Origin: Ilumatobacteraceae bacterium
Lineage (GTDB): Bacteria > Actinomycetota > Acidimicrobiia > Acidimicrobiales > Iamiaceae
Direction: 5' to 3'
Length of the DNA stretch: 36,037 bases
Assembly: GCA_025463265.1 (NCBI GenBank)
Contig: JAOBWH010000124.1
Coordinates: forward strand, 1 to 36,037
This document shows, in pieces, positions 6,827 through 14,132 of this stretch; position 1 is the first letter of the stretch; every line of letters begins with the position of its first letter. A program made the position numbers and the translations under genes. Under the pieces are notes generated by a model that was given only the letters and a program-made list of their open reading frames with translations, ran no database searches and had not been told where the DNA came from.

Positions 6827-8356
6827 GTGAAGAACGCACTGGTTCGAGCTGCGATCGCTGCATGCGCGGTGGCGTTGTTGGCCGCTGGATGCGGCGGCGG
6901 GGGGTCGGGCGACGAGGCCGACGGCAAGGACGACAAGGGCGCGACCACCACCAGCGCAGGGTCGGCCGAAGGCACCCAACCCGCAGAGGGCACCGACGGA
7001 ACGGAGGTCGAGGCCCTCGATGGCGAGACCATCGTCGACGAATCGTTCGACGACGATGAGAACGGGTGGATCTACGACAGCGGGCTCCCGGGCCGCTCGG
7101 TCGAGGTGAGCCTGGAGGAAGGCGCCCTGGCCTTCAGCGGCGGGATCGAGGGCCAGGTCAACAGCTGGCCCCACGCCTTCGACCAGGATGCGGCAGACCT
7201 CGCCGATCAGCGGGTGAGCGCAACCCTCGCCGTCACCAAGGGCGGCACGATCGGCGTGATCTGCCGCCTCGCGCCGGAGGGCGCGGCGCCGGAGCAGTAC
7301 ACCTTCAACGTCTCGAGCGCCGGCACCTACGACATCACCAAGTTCGATGCCGACGAGATCGATCCGATCACCTTGGCCAGCGACCCGCCCGAGCTCAAGG
7401 AACAGCTCGACGACGGGGTCGACCCTGGCGACGTCGACATCGAGCCTGCGTTCGAGTTCGACCAGGACGACATGCACGACGTGGTCGGGCAGTGCGTGGA
7501 CGGCGACGACGGCGTGGAGCTGACGATGTGGGTCGATGACGAGCAGGTCCTCACCGCCACCGATGATGACGATCCCATCGAGTCCGGGCTGGCCGGGGTC
7601 ACCGTCGATGCCTCGCTCATCGCCACGGGCGGCGAGTTCGAGGAGTACGACGCGATGGCCGACGACTTCGAGATGGTCGTGGCCGATGGCTCCGGGTCCA
7701 GCAGCGGAGCAGATCCCCAGGCCGAGCCGCAGGACGAGCCGTCCGGCCAGTCGGACGCCAGCATCGTCGTCGGCGATGAGATCGCCACCGCCACGCTCGA
7801 GGCGCAGGCCATCGGGTTCCCCTCGGAGGGTGCCGGCGAGACCTGGTACTACAACCCGGACGGTCTGTCGCTCGGCCTCGACGAGCCCGGCTTCACGGCG
7901 CCGGTCGCCGGTGAGGTGGAGGTCCCCGAGGAGGGCGTCGCCGTCGCCGTCGACGTGCGCGGCACCGGCCTCATGACGAGCATCGAGGACTACTGGGGCG
8001 TCTCCTGCAACGTCAGCTCGGAGGACGGCTCCTTCTACGCCTTCCTCGGCAGCGGAAGCGACGTGGACGGCGAGTACGAGGTGCTCATCGTCAAGTACCT
8101 CGACGGTGAGTTCGAGCTCCTGGCCGAAGACACCGTCGAGAGCACCACCAACCAGCTCCGCATCGGCGGCGGCTGCGTGACCGACGACGACGGCGCCATG
8201 CACCTCGAGATGTCGGTCGGCGACGAGCGGGTGCTCGAGCACATCGACGAGGACCCGCTCCCCGCCGGCGCCGCCGGTCTCTACTTCGAGAGCTCCGAAG
8301 GCGGCTCGAGCGGCGAGTTCAGCAGCTTCCTCGTCACCGAAGCCAGCCTCGGCTGA
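6827..8356 (+). CDS. Large acidic lipoprotein with two beta-sandwich-like repeats
   Basis: A 509-residue lipoprotein: GTG start, AGGGGAGG just upstream, a signal peptide ending in LLAAGC (lipobox), then a Gly/Asp/Thr-rich linker. Two segments of about 190 residues follow (roughly 65-290 and 315-505), separated by an acidic Gln/Ser linker. Both run from an opening strand (ESFDDDENGW; GETWYYNPDG), through a single-Cys strand (GVICRL; GVSCNV), to a closing LAGV/AAGL strand and an FEEY or FSSF strand. This pattern suggests tandem concanavalin/LamG-like sandwiches as in surface sugar-binding proteins (inference). No catalytic residues are apparent. It faces the exported-protein locus with a strong hairpin between them. 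Confidence 0.8.
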   Translation: MKNALVRAAIAACAVALLAAGCGGGGSGDEADGKDDKGATTTSAGSAEGTQPAEGTDGTEVEALDGETIVDESFDDDENGWIYDSGLPGRSVEVSLEEGALAFSGGIEGQVNSWPHAFDQDAADLADQRVSATLAVTKGGTIGVICRLAPEGAAPEQYTFNVSSAGTYDITKFDADEIDPITLASDPPELKEQLDDGVDPGDVDIEPAFEFDQDDMHDVVGQCVDGDDGVELTMWVDDEQVLTATDDDDPIESGLAGVTVDASLIATGGEFEEYDAMADDFEMVVADGSGSSSGADPQAEPQDEPSGQSDASIVVGDEIATATLEAQAIGFPSEGAGETWYYNPDGLSLGLDEPGFTAPVAGEVEVPEEGVAVAVDVRGTGLMTSIEDYWGVSCNVSSEDGSFYAFLGSGSDVDGEYEVLIVKYLDGEFELLAEDTVESTTNQLRIGGGCVTDDDGAMHLEMSVGDERVLEHIDEDPLPAGAAGLYFESSEGGSSGEFSSFLVTEASLG

Positions 8357-8420
8357 TCGCCACGCCGAGCCCGGGTTCCGACAGGACAGGTGCCCGGGTC
8401 ATGAGGGAACGCTTGGCTGG

Positions 8421-8452
8421 GGGTAGGGGTCTGCGTCTTCGGATCCCTACCC
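8421..8452. terminator. Bidirectional terminator hairpin
   Basis: GGGTAGGGGTC (8421-8431) pairs with GATCCCTACCC (8442-8452) as an 11-bp stem with one G-T wobble and a 10-nt loop. It lies between convergent genes and contains the stop codon of the small membrane gene on the minus strand. No T-tract on either side. Confidence 0.65.
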
Positions 8453-8647
8453 GCGGCGGCGCGGCGCCCTACGTCCCTTGCGGACCTCAGCGGAGGTCCC
8501 CCACGCCGTGCCCACGGCGACCGCCATTGCGCTGAGGCTCAGCGACTCGACGCCAGCCACGGCGAAGACGCCAGAAGCAAGCACCGTCCCGGCCGTGAGC
8601 ACGGCGTTCTCCCGCGCCCGCTTCGGCAGGGCCTGCCACTTCAGCAC
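8447..8647 (-). CDS. Small membrane protein coupled to the exported protein
   Basis: A 66-residue protein with one long or two short hydrophobic segments (residues about 14-33 and 36-50) and a strongly basic tail ending RRAPRRRG. Its GTG start (8647) lies inside the end of the upstream gene: GTGCTGA holds both this start and the upstream stop, a 7-nt overlap, so translation must be coupled. I know no homologous family. The tight coupling to a secreted Cys-containing protein suggests a partner role such as immunity, export or anchoring (inference only). Confidence 0.6.
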   Translation of the reverse strand: MLKWQALPKRARENAVLTAGTVLASGVFAVAGVESLSLSAMAVAVGTAWGTSAEVRKGRRAPRRRG

Positions 8648-9576
8648 TTGTAGCGCTTCCAGCCGTCGAGATCAGCTGAGTAGCTGAACTTGACCTCGAC
8701 GCACTTGTTTTCCTTCGCCGCCTTGCTGAAGGTCTCGTTGATCGCACCGAAGGCGATGAGGGTAGAAGCGATGCAGATGGTCTTGGCCGCTGCCGGCACC
8801 GGGAGAACAGCACAGAGGCGTGCAACCATGGACCCATCGGCCATGTAGGCAGCCTTGGACTTGAAGTCCTTGACCTCTTGCTTGCTGTAGCGGACGTAGA
8901 TCGACCACCCGAGGGACACCTTCGGATCGGCAGTCACGGGATAGGCAGCGTCAGCGTGTTCGATGACCTGGACCACGGACGACCCGTGGAGCTCATAGTG
9001 CGTCGGGACTGCTCTCCCATGTGCATCCTGCGCCCACGGTGCCGCAATGGTCGCCACCACCTCTCGGTGATCAGGATCGAGAACCTCGACAGAGCCCTCC
9101 GAAGCGAGTCGAAGGTCAGACCGCTCGCCGTTCACCCGAAGCGGGAACTCGTACGACTGAGGGGCGTCACTTCCGTCGATGACGACGAGGGCCTGGGCGC
9201 CATCGCTCACGGGCCGGGCGACGACCGAGGCCTCGGGCGCAACCTCGGGGTAGACCACATTGCCAGCGACGACGGTTCCCTCGACCGCTTCGCCCGGAAC
9301 GCCGAGTGTGAGCTCGGTTCCATCGCGGTCGGTGACGCTGAGCCCCTCCTCCGAATCGGTCGCCAGCGCAATTGATCCGTCCTCGAGGTCAGCCGAGGGT
9401 CCGGCGGTCGATGCCCTCAGCGCTACGTCAGCACTTCCTGCGGCTGCGTCTGCGGCGGCTGCGGCCTCGGCTGCGATTCCGTCCACCTGCCCGACTGCGT
9501 GAGCAGGATTCGCCGTCAGCCCACCGCTGAGAAGGCTGAGAGCCAGGGCCAATCCGGCGGCCTTGAACCAATGCAT
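8641..9576 (-). CDS. Exported protein with YPVTADP junction and four-Cys C-terminal domain
   Basis: A 311-residue protein with a Sec signal peptide (hydrophobic core LALALSLL, likely cleavage after NPAHA), an Ala/Asp-rich propeptide-like part, and beta-rich segments up to about residue 210. The YPVTADP motif then leads into a 95-residue C-terminal domain with four Cys (RLC, TIC, NKC, final YKC), enough for two disulphides. Secreted actinobacterial proteins with a YPVxADP junction followed by a Cys-containing helical end recur, to my recollection, without assigned function. ATG at 9576. A near-consensus promoter lies at 9677-9705. The downstream membrane gene overlaps its stop. Candidates are a secreted effector or peptide precursor, or a structural surface protein. 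Confidence 0.7.
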   Translation of the reverse strand: MHWFKAAGLALALSLLSGGLTANPAHAVGQVDGIAAEAAAAADAAAGSADVALRASTAGPSADLEDGSIALATDSEEGLSVTDRDGTELTLGVPGEAVEGTVVAGNVVYPEVAPEASVVARPVSDGAQALVVIDGSDAPQSYEFPLRVNGERSDLRLASEGSVEVLDPDHREVVATIAAPWAQDAHGRAVPTHYELHGSSVVQVIEHADAAYPVTADPKVSLGWSIYVRYSKQEVKDFKSKAAYMADGSMVARLCAVLPVPAAAKTICIASTLIAFGAINETFSKAAKENKCVEVKFSYSADLDGWKRYKC

Positions 9577-9676
9577 GTTTCCCACGTCGTCTCCAAAGGT
9601 CAATGCGGCCGATCTGGCCTTTTCATGTGGCCTCGACGTGGGGTGACCCGGGTGGGCCGCCGGCGACTTGCACGAC

Positions 9677-9705
9677 ATGATAAGAACAGTCGTATAAGGA
9701 GTCAA
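9677..9705 (-). promoter_or_regulatory. Near-consensus promoter for the exported/membrane gene pair
   Basis: On the minus strand TTGACT (9705-9700), a 17-nt spacer and TATCAT (9682-9677) face the gene starting at 9576, predicting a leader of about 90 nt. One of only two promoters in the window with both hexamers this close to consensus. Confidence 0.7.
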
Positions 9706-9724
9706 GGAGGAATCATGGGCCGAT

Positions 9725-9989
9725 TCAGCCTCGGCGGAGGGCTTGGCTCGGGGTGATCCGCACGGCGCGGAGACCGGGGACGAGGCCGGCGGTGATGCCG
9801 GCGGCGGTCGCGGCGGCTCCACACCCGAGCGCCACGCCGATGAATCCGGCGATCAGCCTGAGGATCGCAGCCCGGAGGGCAACGGCGAGGCCGAGGGTGC
9901 CAGACCGCACGTCCCGAGCGCGACCAGATGGTCCGCGCCGCATCGAGCACCAGGTCGCCGCCGGTGAGCCGTGGTCGCCCAGCCCTCAT
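9725..9989 (-). pseudogene. Remnant of a FtsX/MacB-type ABC transporter permease
   Basis: The start and end of a permease survive without its middle. From the ATG at 9989 the frame gives MRAGRPRLTGGDLVLDAARTI, a typical cytoplasmic start of a MacB-like permease. A different frame then encodes the characteristic end: a last hydrophobic helix (GFIGVALG, GITAGLVPG) followed by LRAVRITPSQALRRG and a stop at 9725. Intact members of this family are about 400 to 850 residues long, so most of the periplasmic domain and at least two membrane helices are gone, and the two pieces are out of frame. Its ATG overlaps the stop of the ATPase remnant as ATGA, preserving the original gene order. Confidence 0.7.
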
Positions 9990-10102
9990 GGACCCACCGT
10001 GGTGGTGACGGTGGTGACGGCCCCGTCGAGCACCTGGATCTGCGTCGATGCGCGCCGGGCGACCTCCGGGCTGTGGGTGACGCAGACGATGCCCCGCCCA
10101 TA
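9986..10102 (-). pseudogene. C-terminal remnant of a LolD/MacB-type ABC ATPase
   Basis: The frame ending at TGA 9986-9988 reads GRGIVCVTHSPEVARRA, the H-loop region of an ABC ATPase (VTH carries the switch histidine), then the usual end IQVLDGAV and a Thr/Val tail. Walker A, the signature motif and Walker B are absent; similarity stops around 10102, where unrelated sequence begins. It was once translationally coupled to the permease (ATGA overlap). Confidence 0.7.
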
Positions 10103-10130
10103 CGGAACTGGCGGGTGGCCTGGTATAGCT

Positions 10131-10143
10131 AGACGATACGTCT
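10131..10143. repeat. Short perfect inverted repeat next to the ABC remnant
   Basis: AGACG-ata-CGTCT. It lies about 30 bp outside the truncated end of the ABC ATPase remnant. It may be an operator or chance; nothing else in 10103-10268 is recognisable. Confidence 0.3.
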
Positions 10144-10268
10144 CATCATTCGCTCGCTCTCTTGTGGCCCCGTCGGAATGGCCCGTCGTGGTGGATCGTC
10201 CTGCTGGGCGGGGCGGCCTTGGCCACGAGCGGCCGCCGGTCGGGCGACGCCTGAGCGCTCGCGCTGGG

Positions 10269-10274
10269 TACGGT
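10269..10274 (+). promoter_or_regulatory. -10 box of a probable leaderless transcript (lipoprotein gene)
   Basis: TACGGT followed by six bases and the ATG at 10281; no Shine-Dalgarno sequence and no clear -35. Confidence 0.4.
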
Positions 10275-10280
10275 CAGCGG

Positions 10281-10652
10281 ATGGGGCGTCGACCGATCCA
10301 CGTGATCCCGCTGATGCGGGCCGCTGCGCTGGCAGCGGCGGTGGCTGGCGGGTTGCTGGCGTCGTGCGGCAGCTCCGGCCCAGCGTCGCCGTCCGGGGCG
10401 GATCGTCCGGTGACCACCACCGATCCGTCGGGCACCACGTTGCTCGAGACGGCCCCGGTGACGCTCCCGGCGAGCGCCCGCCCGGCGGGCGTCAGCGTCG
10501 ACGCCATCGGCTACGAGGTGACCGGGACAGACGGGGTGTGGATCGAGACCAACGGCGATGCGGTGGCCGTCGGCTGCACCGTCGAGGACCCGGGCTCGGC
10601 CATCCGCGCCGCCGGGATCGCCGGCTACCGCGGCATCTGGACCTGCACCTGA
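10281..10652 (+). CDS. Small lipoprotein, unknown function
   Basis: A 123-residue protein with a lipoprotein signal: basic start MGRRPIHVIPLMR, hydrophobic Ala-rich core, lipobox LLASC at about residues 25-29, then a Ser/Thr/Pro linker and a compact domain of some 60 residues with two Cys (VGCTV, final WTCT) that could form a disulphide. I do not recognise the domain. The ATG at 10281 is preceded by a -10 box at leaderless spacing; an ATG at 10314 would shorten the signal. Single gene, convergent with the Uma2 gene. Confidence 0.65.
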   Translation: MGRRPIHVIPLMRAAALAAAVAGGLLASCGSSGPASPSGADRPVTTTDPSGTTLLETAPVTLPASARPAGVSVDAIGYEVTGTDGVWIETNGDAVAVGCTVEDPGSAIRAAGIAGYRGIWTCT

Positions 10653-10741
10653 GCGGCCATCCCGATCACGGTTCACCGGGGGGAGCATGGAGAAGCCGTA
10701 CGCGATCAGCGGGTGTCGAAGCCGTCCGCCGGCTGGGTCGG

Positions 10742-11323
10742 TCAGATGCGGGTGGTGGCCTCGTCGGTCGTCACCACGAGGACGCCGTCGTCGGTGTGGA
10801 GCGAGGCCGGGATGCAGCCCAGGTGATGATGGCCGATCGGTCCGCCGGGCGATTCGACCAGGACGCCATCGACCAGCTCCCAGCGGCGGACCACCTTCGT
10901 GTCCCGGTCGATGATGAGGACCTCGCCCACGCTGAAGTGCTGGTAGTGGGGCAGCTTCCGGAACGAGTCGTCGCCCGGCGACCGGATCTCGACGACGAGG
11001 GCGGCGGCACCGTCGGCTCCTCGCAAGGATCCGATCTCTGGTGCGTAGATCACGAGATCGGGGACGCGGAAGTTGGTGTTGCCCGCCACGGCGGGATCGA
11101 ACAGGCCGAGCTCGATGCGGATCTCCAGGTCGGTGCGGCGGACCACCGGCAGCAGCGCGGCGTACAGCTCGCCCTCGACCCTCATGTGCTCGTTGTTGGC
11201 CTGCGGGACCATGTGGTACTCGCCATCCCAGACCTCGTCGTGACGGTCGAGGCCGAGGCGTTCCCGCTCGGCGAGCACGGAGGCGGGGGGATCGATGATC
11301 ACCGTGTCCAGGGCCGTGTCCAC
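10742..11323 (-). CDS. Uma2 family endonuclease-like protein (DUF820)
   Basis: A 193-residue member of the Uma2 family, a PD-(D/E)XK nuclease fold widespread in cyanobacteria and actinobacteria with unknown biological role. Visible landmarks are YHMVPQANNEHMRVEGEL, then FRVPDLVIY with the putative metal-binding Asp, and ALVVEIRSPGDDS, which takes the place of the ExK strand; the Lys of the core is replaced by Arg here (EIR), with a Lys in the next helix (FRKLPHY). The GTG at 11323 is chosen because TAGCGT precedes it by 7 nt and the protein then starts at the usual point; a TTG at 11359 is the longer alternative. Confidence 0.82.
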   Translation of the reverse strand: MDTALDTVIIDPPASVLAERERLGLDRHDEVWDGEYHMVPQANNEHMRVEGELYAALLPVVRRTDLEIRIELGLFDPAVAGNTNFRVPDLVIYAPEIGSLRGADGAAALVVEIRSPGDDSFRKLPHYQHFSVGEVLIIDRDTKVVRRWELVDGVLVESPGGPIGHHHLGCIPASLHTDDGVLVVTTDEATTRI

Positions 11324-11330
11324 GGGTCGC

Positions 11331-11336
11331 ACGCTA
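11331..11336 (-). promoter_or_regulatory. -10 box of a probable leaderless transcript (Uma2 gene)
   Basis: TAGCGT on the minus strand, seven bases before the GTG at 11323. Confidence 0.4.
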
Positions 11337-11416
11337 CGCCCGGGCGACGGCACGGGCAACCATGATACGTATAGGTCGCACGAGGTGAGGCAGGCCTGGC
11401 TCGGCCGGCCGGAGGG

Positions 11417-12043
11417 TCAGGTCTTGCACTCGCGCTTGAGGGACTTACCCATGACCTCGCCGACGGCTTTGCGGCCCAGGGGGTTGGGGTGCACGGCGTC
11501 CTCGCTCTTGACCAGGGCGTAGGCCTGCGAGTCGTCGACCAGGCGGGCCCAGTCATCCACGAGGTGGATGTTGTCGTGCCCGGCGGCCTCCTCCCGGACG
11601 CGCTGGTTCCAGGCCTGGGCGATCTTCGGGTCGTAGACGCCCTTCTCGGGGATCAGCAGCCAGATCGAGCACGGGACCTGGGCCGCCAGGTCCATCATCT
11701 CGGGCAGGGCGGCCTTGGCGACGCGGTTCTGGAGCACGTCGTTGTAGCCGGGCATGAAGATCCCCGTGGCCGGATCGTGGGACACGCCGTCCTCGGCGCC
11801 GGGGATCAGCTCGTCGGTGCGCAGGCCGCTCGTCGCCTGCAGGTCGACCTCGTCCTCTCCGCCGAGCGCCTTCACCACCCAGTTCCGGGACTGGTACGTG
11901 ACCGAGTCGCCGACCACGAGCACCCGACCGGAGGGCTCGTCATCGAACAGGCCGCACGAGCTCACGCCGACGGCGAGCAGTGCGACGCCGGCCAACGCAG
12001 CTGCGCGCCGTACGAGGTGGCCGGGGGAGCGGGAAGCCAGCAT
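11417..12043 (-). CDS. SGNH/GDSL hydrolase family lipoprotein
   Basis: A 208-residue lipoprotein with lipobox GVSSC (Cys30) and an SGNH-hydrolase fold. Block I is VVGDSVTY with nucleophile Ser47; block III appears as PGYND; block V is EDAVHPN, supplying the Asp and His of the triad. Such enzymes hydrolyse esters or remove acyl groups from cell-envelope glycans; the substrate cannot be read from sequence. It would act outside the membrane. ATG at 12043, with GATACT seven nt upstream on the same strand, again suggesting a leaderless start. It diverges from the EthD gene. Confidence 0.82.
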   Translation of the reverse strand: MLASRSPGHLVRRAAALAGVALLAVGVSSCGLFDDEPSGRVLVVGDSVTYQSRNWVVKALGGEDEVDLQATSGLRTDELIPGAEDGVSHDPATGIFMPGYNDVLQNRVAKAALPEMMDLAAQVPCSIWLLIPEKGVYDPKIAQAWNQRVREEAAGHDNIHLVDDWARLVDDSQAYALVKSEDAVHPNPLGRKAVGEVMGKSLKRECKT

Positions 12044-12167
12044 GACCCCCAGTATCCCGAGCGGGGCGCCATGAGACCGGGGGTGGCCGCTGACCCTCGG
12101 TGCACAGCCGCCCGTCCGGGTGAGCGCACGGTCCGTGGGGCACGGGGCGTGAGCGGTCGGCCACGGG

Positions 12168-12173
12168 TAGCGT
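12168..12173 (+). promoter_or_regulatory. -10 box of a probable leaderless transcript (EthD gene)
   Basis: TAGCGT, then seven bases, then ATG at 12181. Confidence 0.45.
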
Positions 12174-12180
12174 CGACTTC

Positions 12181-12888
12181 ATGGAGAAGGTGCTGTACGT
12201 CATCGCCCACCCGACCGGCTCGGTCCCGGCCGACCTGACCAAGCACCTGGTGGGGCCGCTGAGCGATGAGCTCCTCGACCTCGGCGCCCGCAGCGTGCAG
12301 GTCAACGTGGCCGATCACGACGTGTCCGCAGCAGCGGGGCTGCGCATGGCGATGTCGCCCGCACCGGCCAACGCCATGGTCGCCGTCTGGGTGGACAGTG
12401 CGACCGACCACCTGCGCGCCCCGTTCGATGCTGCGGTCCGCGGGGTCGTCGAGGGCGCTGAGCTGTCGGCCTACCTCGTCACCGAGTCCGTCCCGCTCGC
12501 CAACACGGCCTACCCGGCCGCACCCGGTGCCCGCACCCCGGGCATGGCCCAGCTGGCGTTCCTGCGGCGGCCCGAGGGCATGGAGGTGGCCGACTGGCTC
12601 GAGGTCTGGCTCGGCGACCACACCCACGTGGCGCTGGAGCTCCAGGACACGTTCGCCTACGTCCAGAACGTGATCGTGCGCACCCTCATCCCCGGCACCA
12701 CCTCCTGGCACGCCATCGTCGAGGAGTGCTTCCCGGCGGCGGCGATGACGGACCCGCACGTCTTCTACGACGCCGTGGGTGACGACGAGGAGCTGAGCCG
12801 CCGGCAGACCCAGATGTTCGAGAGCGTCCAGCGCTTCATCGACCTCTCGATCATCGACGTCGTCCCCACCAGCCGCTACCGGCTGTGA
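12181..12888 (+). CDS. EthD domain-containing protein
   Basis: A 235-residue cytosolic protein with the look of a tandem ferredoxin-like (dimeric alpha-beta barrel) EthD protein: an N-terminal half starting MEKVLYVIAHPTG, and a C-terminal half with LAFLRRPEGMEVADWLEVWLGDHTHVALEL-type strand/helix order and the closing FIDLSIIDVVPTSRYRL. EthD-family proteins assist oxidative catabolism, and many actinobacterial copies have no known role. Start well supported by -10 spacing. Single gene, followed after 85 nt by the deacetylase gene on the same strand, so co-transcription is possible but not evident. Confidence 0.8.
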   Translation: MEKVLYVIAHPTGSVPADLTKHLVGPLSDELLDLGARSVQVNVADHDVSAAAGLRMAMSPAPANAMVAVWVDSATDHLRAPFDAAVRGVVEGAELSAYLVTESVPLANTAYPAAPGARTPGMAQLAFLRRPEGMEVADWLEVWLGDHTHVALELQDTFAYVQNVIVRTLIPGTTSWHAIVEECFPAAAMTDPHVFYDAVGDDEELSRRQTQMFESVQRFIDLSIIDVVPTSRYRL

Positions 12889-12973
12889 CGTCCGCCCGGT
12901 CCGGCCGCCGGCGCACGGGGTGCTGAGGCCGACATCGGTGGTGCGTGCCCGGGCACCAAGATGGATCTCCGTG

Positions 12974-14128
12974 ATGAGCCGATCCTCCACCGTCCGCACG
13001 CGGCCCGAGCACCGGACCGGGCCGGCCCGCTTCGCAGGGATCGCCGTGGCCGTGGCCGTCGCTGCGCTCGCCGCGTCCTGCTCGAACGAGCCGGCGCCGC
13101 CCGCGCCGCCACCGCCGGCCATCAGCATCGGGGTGGTCCACGACGGGAGCACCACCACGGTGCGAATCCGGAGCGGGCGGACCATCGGCGACGCGCTCGA
13201 CAAGGCGGGGGTGGATGCGGCGGACGGTCAGGAGCTGGCGGCTGCGAGCAAGGAGCCGCTGGGCCCGAACGGCAACGAGCCGACCTACCTGATCGACAGC
13301 GAGCCGGTGAGCCGGGCCGAGGTGCTCGAGGCGCCGGCGACCATCGAGGTCCTCGACGGCGAGGACACCGTGGAGCCCACCGAGGTCGTCCGGCGGCAGC
13401 AGACCATCACCGGGCTTCCCAACGCGCTCGAGTACGTGCAGTTCGCCGGACAGCCGGGGATGGAGGAGGCGACCGTCGGCACGAAGAGCGGCGAGACCGT
13501 CTCGGCTGTGCCCCTCGACGGGGCGACCCCCGCGCACCGCGCCACCGGCAAGGTGCTCGCCCTCACCTTCGACGACGGGCCGCACCCGACCTACACGCCC
13601 GAGGTGCTCGACGTCCTGGAGGCCAAGGAGGTGCCGGCCACGTTCTGCACCATCGGGACGATGGTCGAGGAGCACCCCGACCTGGCGCAGCGCATCGTCG
13701 ACGAGGGCCACCAGCTCTGCAACCACACGCTGGACCACGTCGAAGGCCTGGAGGACGAGCCCCGCACGACCGTCGTCGCCCAGATGGACGGAGGTCGCGA
13801 CGCCATCGTCGACGCCGTGGGCGAGCCCCCGGCCTTCTACCGGCCACCGGGCGGCTCGCTCGGGCCGGTCATCTACGAGGAGGCCGCAGCGCACGACGAG
13901 GCCGTCCTCTACTGGTCGATCGACCCGCAGGACTGGCAGAAGCCCACCGCCGACGAGCTGGTGCTGGACGTGATCAGCCGGCTGAAGCCGGGCGGGATCA
14001 TCCTCCTGCACGACGGCGGCGGCAACCGCGAGGCGACCGTGGCGGCGCTGCCGAGGATCATCGACGAGGCCCGGAAGCAGGGCTACACGTTCACCGCCCC
14101 GATCAGCGGCCGCCCGCAGGTGGGCTGA
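12974..14128 (+). CDS. Polysaccharide deacetylase (NodB-type) lipoprotein with DUF348/G5-like N-terminal region
   Basis: A 384-residue exported enzyme expected to de-N-acetylate peptidoglycan or another surface glycan. The signal peptide ends in a lipobox (ALAASC), followed by a Pro-rich linker. Residues about 50-180 resemble a DUF348 (ubiquitin-like) unit plus a G5-like segment, as in wall-binding proteins (inference). The NodB domain follows with all core motifs: TFDDG (198-202), HxxxH (His251, His255) for the metal, RPPGG and LLHDGGG. ATG at 12974; a GTG at 12971 is adjacent. Its end is 4 bp from the stop of the convergent hydrolase. Confidence 0.88.
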   Translation: MSRSSTVRTRPEHRTGPARFAGIAVAVAVAALAASCSNEPAPPAPPPPAISIGVVHDGSTTTVRIRSGRTIGDALDKAGVDAADGQELAAASKEPLGPNGNEPTYLIDSEPVSRAEVLEAPATIEVLDGEDTVEPTEVVRRQQTITGLPNALEYVQFAGQPGMEEATVGTKSGETVSAVPLDGATPAHRATGKVLALTFDDGPHPTYTPEVLDVLEAKEVPATFCTIGTMVEEHPDLAQRIVDEGHQLCNHTLDHVEGLEDEPRTTVVAQMDGGRDAIVDAVGEPPAFYRPPGGSLGPVIYEEAAAHDEAVLYWSIDPQDWQKPTADELVLDVISRLKPGGIILLHDGGGNREATVAALPRIIDEARKQGYTFTAPISGRPQVG

Positions 14129-14132
14129 CGGG

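Noticed and set aside
5990-8242. A 750-codon open frame on the minus strand
   Set aside because: Only its last 199 codons match a family (YdeI). The rest is antisense to the lipoprotein at 6827-8356 and has shadow-like composition.
9702-9756. AAGGAGG followed by an ATG at 9714 and a 13-codon frame on the plus strand
   Set aside because: The purine-rich stretch overlaps the -35 of the minus-strand promoter, and the frame overlaps the permease remnant; the SD-like match is probably coincidental.
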